Source: Alistipes ihumii AP11
GTDB lineage: Bacteria > Bacteroidota > Bacteroidia > Bacteroidales > Rikenellaceae
NCBI RefSeq assembly: GCF_025144665.1
Contig: NZ_CP102294.1
Span: forward strand, 1,178,001 to 1,242,000
Length of the DNA: 64,000 nucleotides
Reading direction: 5' to 3'
Positions 26,202-35,208 of this stretch are shown in pieces. The notes under the pieces are model-generated. The model saw only the letters and a program-made list of their open reading frames with translations. It had not been told where the DNA came from and did no database searches. Positions within the stretch are counted from its first letter, which is position 1; the number at the start of each line of letters is the position of its first letter. The translations under genes and the position numbers were made by a program.

Positions 26202-28334
26202 CTACTCTTTCTTGCCGTTCAACAACGCTTTGCGAGAGAGTTTCAACTTTCCGTTTTTCGGATCGAGACCGATCAGTTTGACCTCGATCATATCGCCCTC
26301 TTTAAGCCCGGTCTGCTCCATCGTCTCGAAACGCCTGTTGGCAATTTCGGATATGTGCAGCAGCCCGTCTTTTCCCGGCAGAATCTCGACGAACGCGCCG
26401 AAAGCCACGATCGAGCGGATCTTACCTTTGTATACCTCGCCGACCTCGGGCATCGCCACGATTCCCTTGATACGAGCCAAGGCAGCCTCCAGCGCATCCT
26501 TGTTCTCGCCGAAAATATCGACGAAGCCCTTGTTGTCCTTCTCGGTGATCGTAATCGTCGTACCGGTGCTCTTCTGAATTTCCTGAATCACCTTGCCGCC
26601 CGGACCGATCACCGCGCCGATGAAATCCTGCGGAATGATGATCTGCTCGATGCGCGGCACATGCGGTTTGAACTCCGGCCTCGGAGCAGGAATCGTCTCA
26701 AGTATCTTGCCAAGAATATGTAAGCGGCCCTGCTTGGCCTGCTCGAGCGCCTTGGCAAGCACCTCGTACGACAAGCCGTCGACCTTGATGTCCATCTGGG
26801 TCGCGGTAATACCGTCCTTGGTTCCGGTCACCTTGAAGTCCATGTCGCCCAGATGATCTTCGTCGCCCAGAATATCGGAGAGCACGGCGTACTTGCCCGT
26901 CTTCGTATCGGTAATCAGCCCCATCGCTATGCCCGAAACGGGCTTCTTGAGCTTTACGCCGGCATCCATCAGCGCCAGCGTGCCGGCGCAAACGGTAGCC
27001 ATCGACGACGAGCCGTTCGACTCGAGAATGTCCGATACCACGCGGACGGCATAGGGGTTCTCCTCTCCGACGGGGACCATCGGCTTGAGCGCGCGCCAAG
27101 CCAGGTTGCCATGACCGATCTCGCGGCGCGAAAGCCCGCGCGCGGGACGCGCCTCTCCGGTCGAGAACGGAGGGAAGTTATAGTGCAGCACGAACTGCTC
27201 GGTTCCCTGAACCAGCACGTCGTCGATCTGCTTTTCGTCCATTTTCGTGCCGAGCGTTACGGTCGTCAGCGACTGCGTTTCGCCCCGGGTGAAAATCGCC
27301 GAACCGTGAGCTCCCGGCAGATAATCGATCTCGCACCAGATCGGGCGAATTTCGTCCGTACGACGGCCGTCGAGACGAATTCCCTCGTCGAGGATCATGT
27401 TGCGCATCGCCTTTTTCAGCACGTCGTCGTGGAAATAGCGCTTGATCAGCATTTTCTTCTCGGCGAGCTCTTCTTCGCTGAAACGAGCCTCGAACTCGGC
27501 TTCCAACGCGTCGAAACGGTCCATTCGCTCGTGCTTGGAGGTCATGGCCTTGGCGATCTCGTAAGCCTTGTCGTAAGTAGCCTCGATTACCTGACGACGC
27601 AGCTCCTCGTCGTTGGTCTCATGGCAGTAAACGCGCTTGACATCCTTGCCGAGCTCCTTGCTCAGTTCGATCTGAGCGGCGCAGTGTTTCTTGATCTCCT
27701 CGTGGGCGAACTTGATCGCATCGAGCATCACGGCCTCGGAAACCTCTTTCATCTCGCCTTCGACCATCAGGATGTTGTCGATCGTCGCCCCGACCATGAT
27801 GTCGAGATCGGAATCGACGTTCTGCGAGAAGGTAGGATTGATCACGAACTCGCCGTTGATGCGGGCCACCCTCACCTCGGAAATCGGGCCGCCGAACGGC
27901 ACGTCCGACACGGCCAGCGCCGCCGACGCGGCCAGGCCGGCCAACGCGTCGGGCATAATATCCTTGTCGGCCGAAATCAAATTGACCGTCACGAAAACCT
28001 CGGCATGGAAATCCGAGGGAAACAGCGGACGCAAAGCGCGGTCGATCAGACGCGACACGAGAATCTCGTAGTCCGACGGACGGGCCTCGCGTTTGAGGAA
28101 GCCGCCCGGGAAGCGTCCGCAGGAAGCGTATTTCTCCTTGTACTCGACCGACAGCGGCATGAAGTCGCAGTCGTCCTTGGGTTCTTTGGCGGCGGTCACC
28201 GTGGCGAGCAGCATCGTGTTGCCCTGCTTCACGACGACCGAACCGTCGGCCTGCTTGGCCAGTTTTCCGGTTTCGATGATTATCTCGCGGTCCCCGCTCA
28301 ATGGAATCACCTTTCGTGTTGCGTTGTAATACAT
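26202..28334 (-). CDS. pnp: Polyribonucleotide nucleotidyltransferase (PNPase)
   Basis: A 710-residue 3'-5' phosphorolytic RNase. Two RNase PH domains flank an all-helical domain, then a KH domain with [13 protein letters not shown] near residue 570 and an S1 domain ([22 protein letters not shown]). The [32 protein letters not shown] segment and the catalytic region around [16 protein letters not shown] are intact. It follows rpsO, as in many bacteria, but a terminator lies between them, so part of its expression probably depends on readthrough or its own promoter. Confidence 0.97.
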   Translation of the reverse strand: MYYNATRKVIPLSGDREIIIETGKLAKQADGSVVVKQGNTMLLATVTAAKEPKDDCDFMPLSVEYKEKYASCGRFPGGFLKREARPSDYEILVSRLIDRALRPLFPSDFHAEVFVTVNLISADKDIMPDALAGLAASAALAVSDVPFGGPISEVRVARINGEFVINPTFSQNVDSDLDIMVGATIDNILMVEGEMKEVSEAVMLDAIKFAHEEIKKHCAAQIELSKELGKDVKRVYCHETNDEELRRQVIEATYDKAYEIAKAMTSKHERMDRFDALEAEFEARFSEEELAEKKMLIKRYFHDDVLKKAMRNMILDEGIRLDGRRTDEIRPIWCEIDYLPGAHGSAIFTRGETQSLTTVTLGTKMDEKQIDDVLVQGTEQFVLHYNFPPFSTGEARPARGLSRREIGHGNLAWRALKPMVPVGEENPYAVRVVSDILESNGSSSMATVCAGTLALMDAGVKLKKPVSGIAMGLITDTKTGKYAVLSDILGDEDHLGDMDFKVTGTKDGITATQMDIKVDGLSYEVLAKALEQAKQGRLHILGKILETIPAPRPEFKPHVPRIEQIIIPQDFIGAVIGPGGKVIQEIQKSTGTTITITEKDNKGFVDIFGENKDALEAALARIKGIVAMPEVGEVYKGKIRSIVAFGAFVEILPGKDGLLHISEIANRRFETMEQTGLKEGDMIEVKLIGLDPKNGKLKLSRKALLNGKKE

Positions 28335-28431
28335 TATTTCAATTCTCTTAGTGTCCTGTTACTTCGTTGATTGTGCGCACCTTCGACGCGGACGGGCCAT
28401 CGGCGGGAAAACCGTCTTAAAAAGAGAATAA

Positions 28432-28451
28432 AGCTGCCCCGGAGGGCAGCT
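28432..28451 (-). terminator. Terminator between rpsO and pnp
   Basis: An 8-bp stem AGCTGCCC/GGGCAGCT with a 4-base loop. On the minus strand it is followed by TTATTCTCTTTTT. It lies 24 bases past the rpsO stop and could attenuate readthrough into pnp. Confidence 0.7.
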
Positions 28452-28474
28452 CCATTCCGCATGGGAACACCCGG

Positions 28475-28747
28475 CTATTTCCGGAGCTCCAAAGCCTTTA
28501 CTATAGCTCTATATCTCTCTATATCAACCTTCTTAAGGTATTCGAGCAACTGGCGGCGCTTACCGACCAGACGCAACAGCGAGCGCTGCGTGCCGAAGTC
28601 CTTCTTATTCTTCTTCAGATGTGCGGTGAGGTGGTTGATACGGTAGGAAAATAGCGCCACCTGGCTCTCGGGCGAGCCGGTATCGGTATTAGACTTCCCG
28701 TAGTTCGCAAAAAGCTCCTGCTTTTTGTCTGCATTCAAATAACCCAT
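28475..28747 (-). CDS. rpsO: 30S ribosomal protein S15
   Basis: A 90-residue primary rRNA-binding protein of the small subunit. The family core is plain: TGSPESQVALFSYRINHLTAHL and the C-terminal LVGKRRQLLEYLKKVD. Length is standard. It is transcribed ahead of pnp. The leader from the promoter is about 65 bases, long enough for the autoregulatory structures known for S15, but no specific fold was recognised. Confidence 0.98.
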   Translation of the reverse strand: MGYLNADKKQELFANYGKSNTDTGSPESQVALFSYRINHLTAHLKKNKKDFGTQRSLLRLVGKRRQLLEYLKKVDIERYRAIVKALELRK

Positions 28748-28820
28748 TGTAATGAAATTAAAAGTTTTATCGTCGCCTTGGCTACTCCTTTCCTCAGGAA
28801 GAGTCTTCTCAAAGCGACTG

Positions 28821-28851
28821 CAAATCTAACGTTTTTTTATCAAGCAACCAA
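28821..28851 (-). promoter_or_regulatory. Promoter of rpsO
   Basis: The minus strand reads TAGATTTG at 28828-28821 (TAnnTTTG). TTG repeats lie upstream, one of them (28851-28849) at 20-base spacing. Confidence 0.6.
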
Positions 28852-28910
28852 CAACATAGTCCAAGAAAAGCATATTTTTTGACGATCGGCCTCTATCGGA
28901 AGCCACCCGG

Positions 28911-30323
28911 TCAAGCCTGCCCTGCGGCCCGCCGGCAATAGAGCAGCCCGCCCTCGGCACGAACGATTTCCACGACGGCGCCGCGCTCGATGTAGAGTCC
29001 GTCCTCGGCGACCGCCTCGTAATAGGTCCCGTCGACAAGCACCTTGCCCGAGGGCCTCAGCACGGCCGTGACCGTACCGGTCCGCCCTATCAGATCCGGC
29101 AGCGACGGCTGCTGACCGACATAGCCCTGTTCGGGCGTCATGCGGGTAGTAAGAACGATCCGCTCGCGGAGAGGCGAGGAGCCGGTCAAGAAACGGCGTC
29201 CGAGCCACAGCGCGGCCACGAAAGCCGTCACCGAGCTGACGATCACTACGGCGAACGGCCGGACGACCCATGCGACCGACACCTCGCCCGAGGTAACGTG
29301 ACGGAACAGTTCGTTGTCGATCGCCGCAAAGGCCAGACCCGTGACGACGGCGGCGATTCCGGCGACGCCCGCGATGCCGAAGCCCGGCAACACGAATATT
29401 TCGACGGCGAGCAGCAGCAGTCCGACGACGAACAGCAGCAACTCCCAGTTCTGCGCTACTCCTTCGAGATAGAGCGGCGCAAAATAGAGCACCGCCCCGA
29501 GCACGGCGACCACCAAAGGAAAACCGATGCCGGGCGTCTGCAGCTCGAAATAAATGCCCCCGATGATCAGCATGATGAAAATGCCCTGAGCCACCGGATT
29601 CATCAGCCAGCCCAGCACGCGGTCGAGCGTCGTGGGCTCGTACACGTAGAGCGTATAGTCCTCGACGCCGGCCCGCTGCAACACCTCGGCCACCGACGAG
29701 GCGCTGCCCTCGCTGAAATGCCTCTGCACGGCTTCGTCGGCCGTCAGCGTCAACACGCGGAGCGTCGTGCTGTCGCCCGCGCTCCGGCCCACCATCGCCT
29801 CGGCCACGAGCGGATCGCGGTGCCAGCGCCAGACGGTATCCCCTCCGTCGATCCGCTCGATCACCTTCCCGTGGGACTCGGCCGTCGCACGCATCGTAGC
29901 CCGCATGAAGCTTTGGAACTTGTCGGGCATCGGCCTGCCCGACTGGTCCACGACCGAGGCGGCCCCGATCGATGCGCCGGGACGCATGTAAATGCTGTCG
30001 GCAGCCAGCGCGATCAACGCTCCGGCCGAAGCGGCCTGATTGTCGATCCAGACCCAAACCGGGATCGGGCTTCCGAGCAACGCCGTGCGCACCGAGTCGG
30101 CCGCGTCGACCAGACCGCCGTACGTATTCATTTGAATCAGCACCGCATCGGCGCCCATTTCCCGTGCCTCGGCAAGACACTTGGCGGTCAGACGCTCGAC
30201 CGAAGGCATGATCGGCTCCCGGATCGGGAACGTATAGATCAACGGACGGGAAGAGGAGTCCCCCGCGCGGAGCGCCGCGACCGCGCACAGCGCGAGCAGC
30301 AACGACAGGAATTTTCTTTTCAT
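28911..30323 (-). CDS. NfeD-family membrane serine protease (ClpP-like domain)
   Basis: A 470-residue protein. After a signal peptide (residues 1-20) comes a ClpP/crotonase-like domain with DQQAASAG-type IDNQAASAGALIALAADSIYM near residue 90, where the serine is the probable nucleophile. Four to five membrane helices follow (about 240-400), then a C-terminal OB-fold NfeD domain (LIGRTGTVTAVLRPSGKVLVDG). Such long NfeD proteins are thought to act with SPFH/stomatin proteins in membrane quality control; no stomatin gene is adjacent. The ATG at 30323 (MKRKFLSLLLAL) gives a normal signal peptide, so longer upstream frames were rejected. Confidence 0.88.
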   Translation of the reverse strand: MKRKFLSLLLALCAVAALRAGDSSSRPLIYTFPIREPIMPSVERLTAKCLAEAREMGADAVLIQMNTYGGLVDAADSVRTALLGSPIPVWVWIDNQAASAGALIALAADSIYMRPGASIGAASVVDQSGRPMPDKFQSFMRATMRATAESHGKVIERIDGGDTVWRWHRDPLVAEAMVGRSAGDSTTLRVLTLTADEAVQRHFSEGSASSVAEVLQRAGVEDYTLYVYEPTTLDRVLGWLMNPVAQGIFIMLIIGGIYFELQTPGIGFPLVVAVLGAVLYFAPLYLEGVAQNWELLLFVVGLLLLAVEIFVLPGFGIAGVAGIAAVVTGLAFAAIDNELFRHVTSGEVSVAWVVRPFAVVIVSSVTAFVAALWLGRRFLTGSSPLRERIVLTTRMTPEQGYVGQQPSLPDLIGRTGTVTAVLRPSGKVLVDGTYYEAVAEDGLYIERGAVVEIVRAEGGLLYCRRAAGQA

Positions 30324-30379
30324 GGCGGTTATCGTTACGAGCGGCTGCGAGGCATTGCGGCCCGCAGCGGCGATTCGGC

Positions 30380-31330
30380 TTACAGCCATTTTTTCCAGCG
30401 GAAGAACAGATAGGTCAGCGCGCTGGCCAGCACCATCAGTCCGAGCGCGAACGGGTAGCCGTACTTCCAGTGCAGCTCCTGAATGCCCACGAAGTTCATG
30501 CCGTAGATGCTGGCGATCATCGTCGGAGGCAGGAAGAACAGCGACGCGACGGTAAAGATCTTCGTCACGTTGCTCTGCTCGATGCTGATCAGACCCAGCG
30601 CCGTGTCCTGCATGTAGTCGAGCCGCTCGAAGCTGAAATCGGCATGGTTGATCAGCGAGTTGACGTCCTTGATCATCAGCTGCAGCTTCGGATAAATGTC
30701 GTTCGGGAAGCGTTCGCTGCGCAGGATGCCGGACAGGATGCGCTGGCGGTCGAAGATGTTCTCTCGGATCAGCATCGTGTTCTCCTGCAAATGGCTGATG
30801 CGCGTAAGCATCTGCTTGTCGACCGAGTCGCTCAGACTGATCTCCTTGCTCAGCGCCGCGATGTTCTTCGCCAGCGCCTCGACCAGGTCGGCATCGAAGT
30901 CGATACGGACCTCCAGAATCGAAATCAGCAGATGATAGCCCGTCGGGAAAGCCCGATAGTTCATCTGCAGCCGCTTGGCACTCTCGGTGAAGGTCCGGAA
31001 TTCGTTGAAGCGCACCGACACGAGCACGCCCTCGGCGATGATGAACGACACGGGCTCGATGCTGAACGAGTCGCCGGTCGGCATGAAAAAGTTCGAGTTG
31101 CAGATGATCGCGTTCTCGGTTTCGGAATACTTCGACGAACTTTCGATCTCCTCGACCTGCTGCCGGGTCTGGAGATTGATCTCCATGAAATTCTCGACGG
31201 CCTTCTGCTCCTTGATCGTCGGCGAGAGCAGATCGATCCAGAGGATGTCGTCGTAGCCCAGATCGTCGAACAGCCTGACGTCGGCGTTGCGTACGATCTT
31301 GTTATATTGCTTGAGGTATATCGTAATCAT
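30380..31330 (-). CDS. corA: CorA-type magnesium/cobalt channel
   Basis: A 316-residue CorA-family divalent cation channel. The long alpha/beta and helical cytoplasmic domain ends in the signature YGMNF at about residue 280, between two C-terminal membrane helices; a basic tail follows. The selectivity-loop sequence is GIQELHWKYG. Length is typical. It stands between mqnA and the nfeD gene, 56 bases upstream of the latter. Mg2+ is the usual substrate, with cobalt or zinc possible for some members. Confidence 0.93.
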   Translation of the reverse strand: MITIYLKQYNKIVRNADVRLFDDLGYDDILWIDLLSPTIKEQKAVENFMEINLQTRQQVEEIESSSKYSETENAIICNSNFFMPTGDSFSIEPVSFIIAEGVLVSVRFNEFRTFTESAKRLQMNYRAFPTGYHLLISILEVRIDFDADLVEALAKNIAALSKEISLSDSVDKQMLTRISHLQENTMLIRENIFDRQRILSGILRSERFPNDIYPKLQLMIKDVNSLINHADFSFERLDYMQDTALGLISIEQSNVTKIFTVASLFFLPPTMIASIYGMNFVGIQELHWKYGYPFALGLMVLASALTYLFFRWKKWL

Positions 31331-31400
31331 GTTTTCGGTCGTTAGAAGTGAGCAATCGGAGAGGTCTTTCCCTTTCCCGCACGAGCCTTCAGCGGGAAGT

Positions 31401-32171
31401 TCAGCCGGGATTGATCGGAGGCTCTATGCGGAGTCCCTCCTCCCAGTAGAGCTCCATCGCCCGACGCTTCTGCTCGTCGAAAACGAAATCGATATTCCGG
31501 GTCAGATAATCGCGCGCATACGGACGGTCGCCGTACCCGTAGCGGCGGATCGCTTCGTCGATATGGGCCGTGCCGTAAGCCAGCGCTTCGGTCAGCGAGT
31601 CGACCGTAACCTCCGGCACGCCGCCGCGCGCGACCCATGCGGCGAACACGAAAGGCAGGCCGGTCAGCAGTCGCCACTGCTCGGCCAGGTCGTAGCGATA
31701 GCGGAAAGCGGCCTCGCGGGCGAACACCTTATCGCCGATGATTACGTATCCGGTGCGGGGCTTCGGATCGTCCAACACCGAGAAATCGTCGAGCTCGCGC
31801 CAGCGGAACTCCCTTTTCCACAGCTTGGCGGCCAGCAAGCGGACCAAACGGACCGAAGTGAGCGAATGGCTGTCGAGATAGACCGTATCGACGTTCTCCA
31901 ACGGATCGGCGCTTGCGAGCACGACCGTCCGCACCGGGCCGCTGGCTCCGATGCAGTAAGGCGTCACGATACGCAGGTCAGAAATCCCCGGAATGGCGGC
32001 GACGGGTATCAGCGCCAGATCGGCCTTACCGTCGCGCAGTGCCTCGGCGCAGCCTCGCGGAGGAGAAAGCAGCAACTCCGCATGCAGGCCCGCGCCGGCA
32101 TGTTCGATACCGTAGATAAAGGGGATGGTATTCAGGTAGGATACCGCAGCTATTCTGTTCCGCATCATCAT
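31401..32171 (-). CDS. mqnA: Chorismate dehydratase (MqnA)
   Basis: A 256-residue periplasmic-binding-protein-like enzyme. It opens with VSYLNTIPF, the family signature, followed by KADLALIPVAAIP near residue 50. MqnA dehydrates chorismate to 3-enolpyruvylbenzoate, the first step of the futalosine route to menaquinone. MqnD is a paralogue with a similar fold but lacks this exact N-terminal pattern, so MqnA is favoured. No other mqn gene is adjacent. Three consecutive ATG codons open the gene; the first is given. Confidence 0.88.
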   Translation of the reverse strand: MMMRNRIAAVSYLNTIPFIYGIEHAGAGLHAELLLSPPRGCAEALRDGKADLALIPVAAIPGISDLRIVTPYCIGASGPVRTVVLASADPLENVDTVYLDSHSLTSVRLVRLLAAKLWKREFRWRELDDFSVLDDPKPRTGYVIIGDKVFAREAAFRYRYDLAEQWRLLTGLPFVFAAWVARGGVPEVTVDSLTEALAYGTAHIDEAIRRYGYGDRPYARDYLTRNIDFVFDEQKRRAMELYWEEGLRIEPPINPG

Positions 32172-32608
32172 CCATACAGCATCAAACGTTCGTTAAACCA
32201 TATCCGGTCTTCCGCAAACGCGCAGAGCCGGGCTGTCGGGCGAAGGCTACCTCGGCGACGAGCCGCATTTCCGTGTTGCGAAGGTAGCCAAAAATTGCGA
32301 ATAACCCATTTTTCGGGGCTTTTTTTCGCTCCGTCCCGTCGAAAAGCGCTTGCATGAAGCGTGCCCCGCAACGGGAAACGGAGAGCGGCACGCAACAGCG
32401 ACCGGTCCCCGGAAACATCGCGCGGGAATCCCCGCGACCGGCAGCCAGAGCACGATCCCCGGACGCAAGTATCGGCGGGCCTTTCGATCCGAAAAAGTTC
32501 GGGATCGAGGAACGAGCGATACGGACCGGACACGCAACGCTTCCAAACTCCGCCCCGAACCGGAGCCGCCCCATATCGAAAGAGGCGCGCGGGCAACGGA
32601 AAGCCTGT
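32172..32608. other. Intergenic region between trmH and mqnA
   Basis: About 440 bases. The left part holds the probable mqnA promoter; at 32290-32335 there is an A/T-rich patch. The rest is GC-rich with no supported gene or hairpin with a U-run. Confidence 0.45.
32279..32286 (-). promoter_or_regulatory. Possible -7 box for mqnA
   Basis: Reads TACCTTCG on the minus strand, one mismatch from TAnnTTTG, about 110 bases upstream of mqnA. Confidence 0.35.
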
Positions 32609-33292
32609 CTAAAATCCTCCCCGCCGGAGAATGCGTTCGGAATCGCGCACGGTCGAGCGCATCCAGCGCAGCAGGATTTCGTCGCGCTCGGTCTCCGGAA
32701 TGCGCCACGGCACGCCGCTCGCCCTCAACCGCGACGAGAGCAGGTAAAGCAGGATGGCCGCCGAGGCCGACACGTTCAGGCTCTCGACGAAACCGCACAT
32801 CGGAATGCGGACGAACTCGTCGGCCGCCGCGACGACCTCCTCGCTGATCCCGGCATGCTCCGTACCGAAGAACAGCGCGAACGGCCCGGCCTCGACGTCG
32901 AACGTCTCGGGCGTCCGGTCGCCGGCATGCGGCGAGGTGGCTACGATGCGGTAGCCCCGTGCCCGCAGGTCGCCCACGAGCGAAGGCGTATCGGGATGCT
33001 TGCGTATATCGACCCACTTGTCGGTCCCGCGCACGATATTCGCGTTGGGCGTGAAGCGGCAAACCGTCTCGACCGTATGAATATCCTGTATGCCGAACGC
33101 CTCGCAGTTGCGCACCAGCGCGCTGGCGTTCTGCGGATGGTAGGTATTCTCGAGACAGATCGTCATGTAGCGCGTACGGTTCGCCAGCGTTTCCCTGAGC
33201 ACCTTCTCGCGTCCGGGCAGCATGAACCCGGACAGGTATTCGATCATTCGCGCGGTCCGCCGCGAGTCGTCATTTTCGGTATTTCTTGTCAT
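32609..33292 (-). CDS. trmH: TrmH-like SPOUT RNA 2'-O-methyltransferase
   Basis: A 227-residue SpoU-type methyltransferase. Motif 1 is NTYHPQNASALVRNCEAFGI, motif 2 LFFGTEHAGIS and motif 3 IPMCGFVESLNVSASAAI, forming the trefoil knot that binds S-adenosylmethionine. The short N-terminus and C-terminal helix resemble TrmH, which makes Gm18 in tRNA. The ATG at 33292 overlaps the end of rsgA by 23 bases; an internal ATG at 33247 (MIEYLSGF) would avoid the overlap and also fits homologues, so the start is uncertain. Confidence 0.88.
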   Translation of the reverse strand: MTRNTENDDSRRTARMIEYLSGFMLPGREKVLRETLANRTRYMTICLENTYHPQNASALVRNCEAFGIQDIHTVETVCRFTPNANIVRGTDKWVDIRKHPDTPSLVGDLRARGYRIVATSPHAGDRTPETFDVEAGPFALFFGTEHAGISEEVVAAADEFVRIPMCGFVESLNVSASAAILLYLLSSRLRASGVPWRIPETERDEILLRWMRSTVRDSERILRRGGF

Positions 33293-34214
33293 CCTCGAGC
33301 AGTTTGAGATAGCTTTCGTAGCGCGACGGAGCGATCAGGCCCTGCGCGACGGCCTCCTTGACCGCGCACGAAGGCTCGTGCGTATGCGTGCAGTTGTAGT
33401 ATGCGCAGCCCGACGCATGGCGGAGCAGATCGGGAAAATAGCGGCACGCTTCGTCGTCGGCGATGTCGATCAGGCCGAAGCCCTTGATGCCCGGCGTATC
33501 GATCAGATAGCCGCCCTCCTCGAGCGGATACATCTCCGAGAAAGTCGTCGTATGCTTCCCCCGGCGGCTGCTCGCCGAGACCTCGCCCGTGCGGACGTCC
33601 AGCGAGGGATCGACCGCCCGGATCAGCGACGACTTGCCGACGCCCGAATTGCCGGACAGCAGCGAGACTTTCCCCGTCAGACGCGCTTTCAGCGCTTCCA
33701 CTCCGTCGCCCCGCTCGGCGCTCGTCTCCAACACCTCGTAGCCGGCCAGCGAATACGCGTGCAGGAAGGAGGCCCGGATCTCGCGCAGCTCGTCGGTCAC
33801 ATACAGATCGCACTTATTGAGCACGAGCGTCGCCGGTACGCGATACGCCTCGGCCGTCACCAGAAAGCGGTCGATGAACTCGTTGTTCGTGGCCGGGCGG
33901 TACAGCGACACGACCAGGAAAGCCTGATCGACGTTCGCCGCGATGATATGCGACTCTTTCGACAGGTTCGGGGAGCGGCGAATGATGTAGTTGCTGCGGG
34001 GACAGACGCCGACGATCGCGGCCGTACCGTCGTCGGTCGTCTCGTACTCGACCCGATCGCCGACCACCACCGGATTGGTGGAGCGGCTGCCCCGCAAACG
34101 CAAGCTGCCCCGAATCCGTCCGGCAAGCGGGCGCCCGCTGCGGACGTCGCGGAGCGCGTACCAGCTGCCGGTGCTCTTGATAACCAATGCCGTCGATCGC
34201 TTCTCCATGCTCAT
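33270..34214 (-). CDS. rsgA: Ribosome small-subunit GTPase RsgA
   Basis: A 314-residue circularly permuted GTPase that tests late maturation of the 30S subunit. An N-terminal OB-fold is followed by G4 (LVLNKCDLY), G1 (LLSGNSGVGKSSL) and G3 (IDTPGIKGF), the permuted order that marks RsgA. The zinc-binding C-terminal part, with CAYYNCTHTHEPSCAV, follows. The ATG at 34214 overlaps the cvpA stop in an ATGA, which fixes the start and suggests translational coupling. Confidence 0.95.
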   Translation of the reverse strand: MSMEKRSTALVIKSTGSWYALRDVRSGRPLAGRIRGSLRLRGSRSTNPVVVGDRVEYETTDDGTAAIVGVCPRSNYIIRRSPNLSKESHIIAANVDQAFLVVSLYRPATNNEFIDRFLVTAEAYRVPATLVLNKCDLYVTDELREIRASFLHAYSLAGYEVLETSAERGDGVEALKARLTGKVSLLSGNSGVGKSSLIRAVDPSLDVRTGEVSASSRRGKHTTTFSEMYPLEEGGYLIDTPGIKGFGLIDIADDEACRYFPDLLRHASGCAYYNCTHTHEPSCAVKEAVAQGLIAPSRYESYLKLLEDDKKYRK

Positions 34215-34717
34215 TCGCTCGTGTTTTCCCGGTCGGCGAGCTTCTCCGCCGCCCGGCTCAGGTAAGGGAAAACCCACCGCGACACCTCGCGGACGGGCTT
34301 ATAAAGAACGGCCCGCGCATAACTTTGCTCGCCCACCCAGCCCGCGCTGCGGTTCACGGTCTCGAACGCGCCGAGCAGCAGGCTCAGGATCAGAGCCATT
34401 TTGACGACGCCGAGCAGCAGTCCGCCCACGGCGTCTATCGGGCCGAGGCCGGCCAGTCGGAACAGGCCCTTCAGCAAATGCCCCAGCAGCGCGATCCCGA
34501 GCAGCGTGAGCAGCAGGATCGCCACGAATCCGGCCACGCGGGCAGCCGACGGATCGACGCGCATCCACAATCCGGCCGCCTCCCCGTACCGGGAAGCCAG
34601 CCAGACCCCCGCGACGAGTCCCAACAAGCCGCAAGACTGTGCGACGATCCCGCTCCGGAATCCCCTGTACGCCGCATAAGCCAGCGGAATGCCGACGATT
34701 ATATCGAAAGCGTGCAT
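34211..34717 (-). CDS. CvpA-family membrane protein
   Basis: A 168-residue protein with four hydrophobic helices and a soluble tail, matching the CvpA (colicin V production) family. The start MHAFDIIVGIPLAYAAYRGFRSG is typical. Family members affect envelope integrity and bile or stress tolerance; the molecular role is not established. The ATG at 34717 was chosen because the family core begins there; upstream in-frame codons lack hydrophobic character. First gene of cvpA-rsgA-trmH, with a good promoter 80 bases upstream. Confidence 0.85.
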   Translation of the reverse strand: MHAFDIIVGIPLAYAAYRGFRSGIVAQSCGLLGLVAGVWLASRYGEAAGLWMRVDPSAARVAGFVAILLLTLLGIALLGHLLKGLFRLAGLGPIDAVGGLLLGVVKMALILSLLLGAFETVNRSAGWVGEQSYARAVLYKPVREVSRWVFPYLSRAAEKLADRENTSE

Positions 34718-34796
34718 TTCTCCGTTCTTTACTTGGCGGGTACGGAGCGTCCCGGCCGGACGCACGGGACATCCCCTTAAAAACCGATACCCGGTA

Positions 34797-34828
34797 CGAA
34801 GATACCGCAACTATGCGTGAAAGCAAAA
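34797..34828 (-). promoter_or_regulatory. Promoter of cvpA-rsgA-trmH
   Basis: The minus strand has TTTTG (34828-34824), a 19-base spacer, then TATCTTCG (34804-34797). The -33 element and spacing are consensus; the -7 box has one mismatch. Confidence 0.6.
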
Positions 34829-35183
34829 CGGCCGGGCGAAAAATCGGCCCCGTTCCGCTCCGAAAGCCGAGGAATACGGGGAATAAAGTATCGGTCCGGG
34901 CCTCAGGCGGGAAAAAACGACAGCCGCACAGGACCGGCTCGGCGCGCTTTCCGGCCCCGCGGGCCGTCCCTGCCATGACGGGAAAGGACCGGACACGGTC
35001 CCATCGCACCTGTGAGAAACCGTACGGCGGCACGCCCGCCGCCGGAGACGACGGAAATTCAGGACCTAATGCCTGTTGCGGTATGGACGATATTTTTGCC
35101 GTCGATAGCATATTCTCGAATTCCTAATCGAAGACACAATAGAATACTTACGAGATCAGAGGACGGTTTTTCGGGTTTTGTAT

Positions 35184-35191
35184 TAATTTTG
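35184..35191 (+). promoter_or_regulatory. -7 box for the GH2 gene
   Basis: TAATTTTG, matching TAnnTTTG, 17 bases before the ATG, giving a leader of only about 11 bases. Confidence 0.5.
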
Positions 35192-35208
35192 TCCGTAAAT
35201 CGAACGAC

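Larger units (their letters stand above)
34718..35208. other. Divergent intergenic region between cvpA and the GH2 gene
   Basis: About 490 bases. It carries the cvpA promoter on the minus strand at the left and a TAATTTTG box on the plus strand at the right. The middle is GC-rich and empty of supported genes; the last 90 bases before the GH2 gene are AT-rich. Confidence 0.5.
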
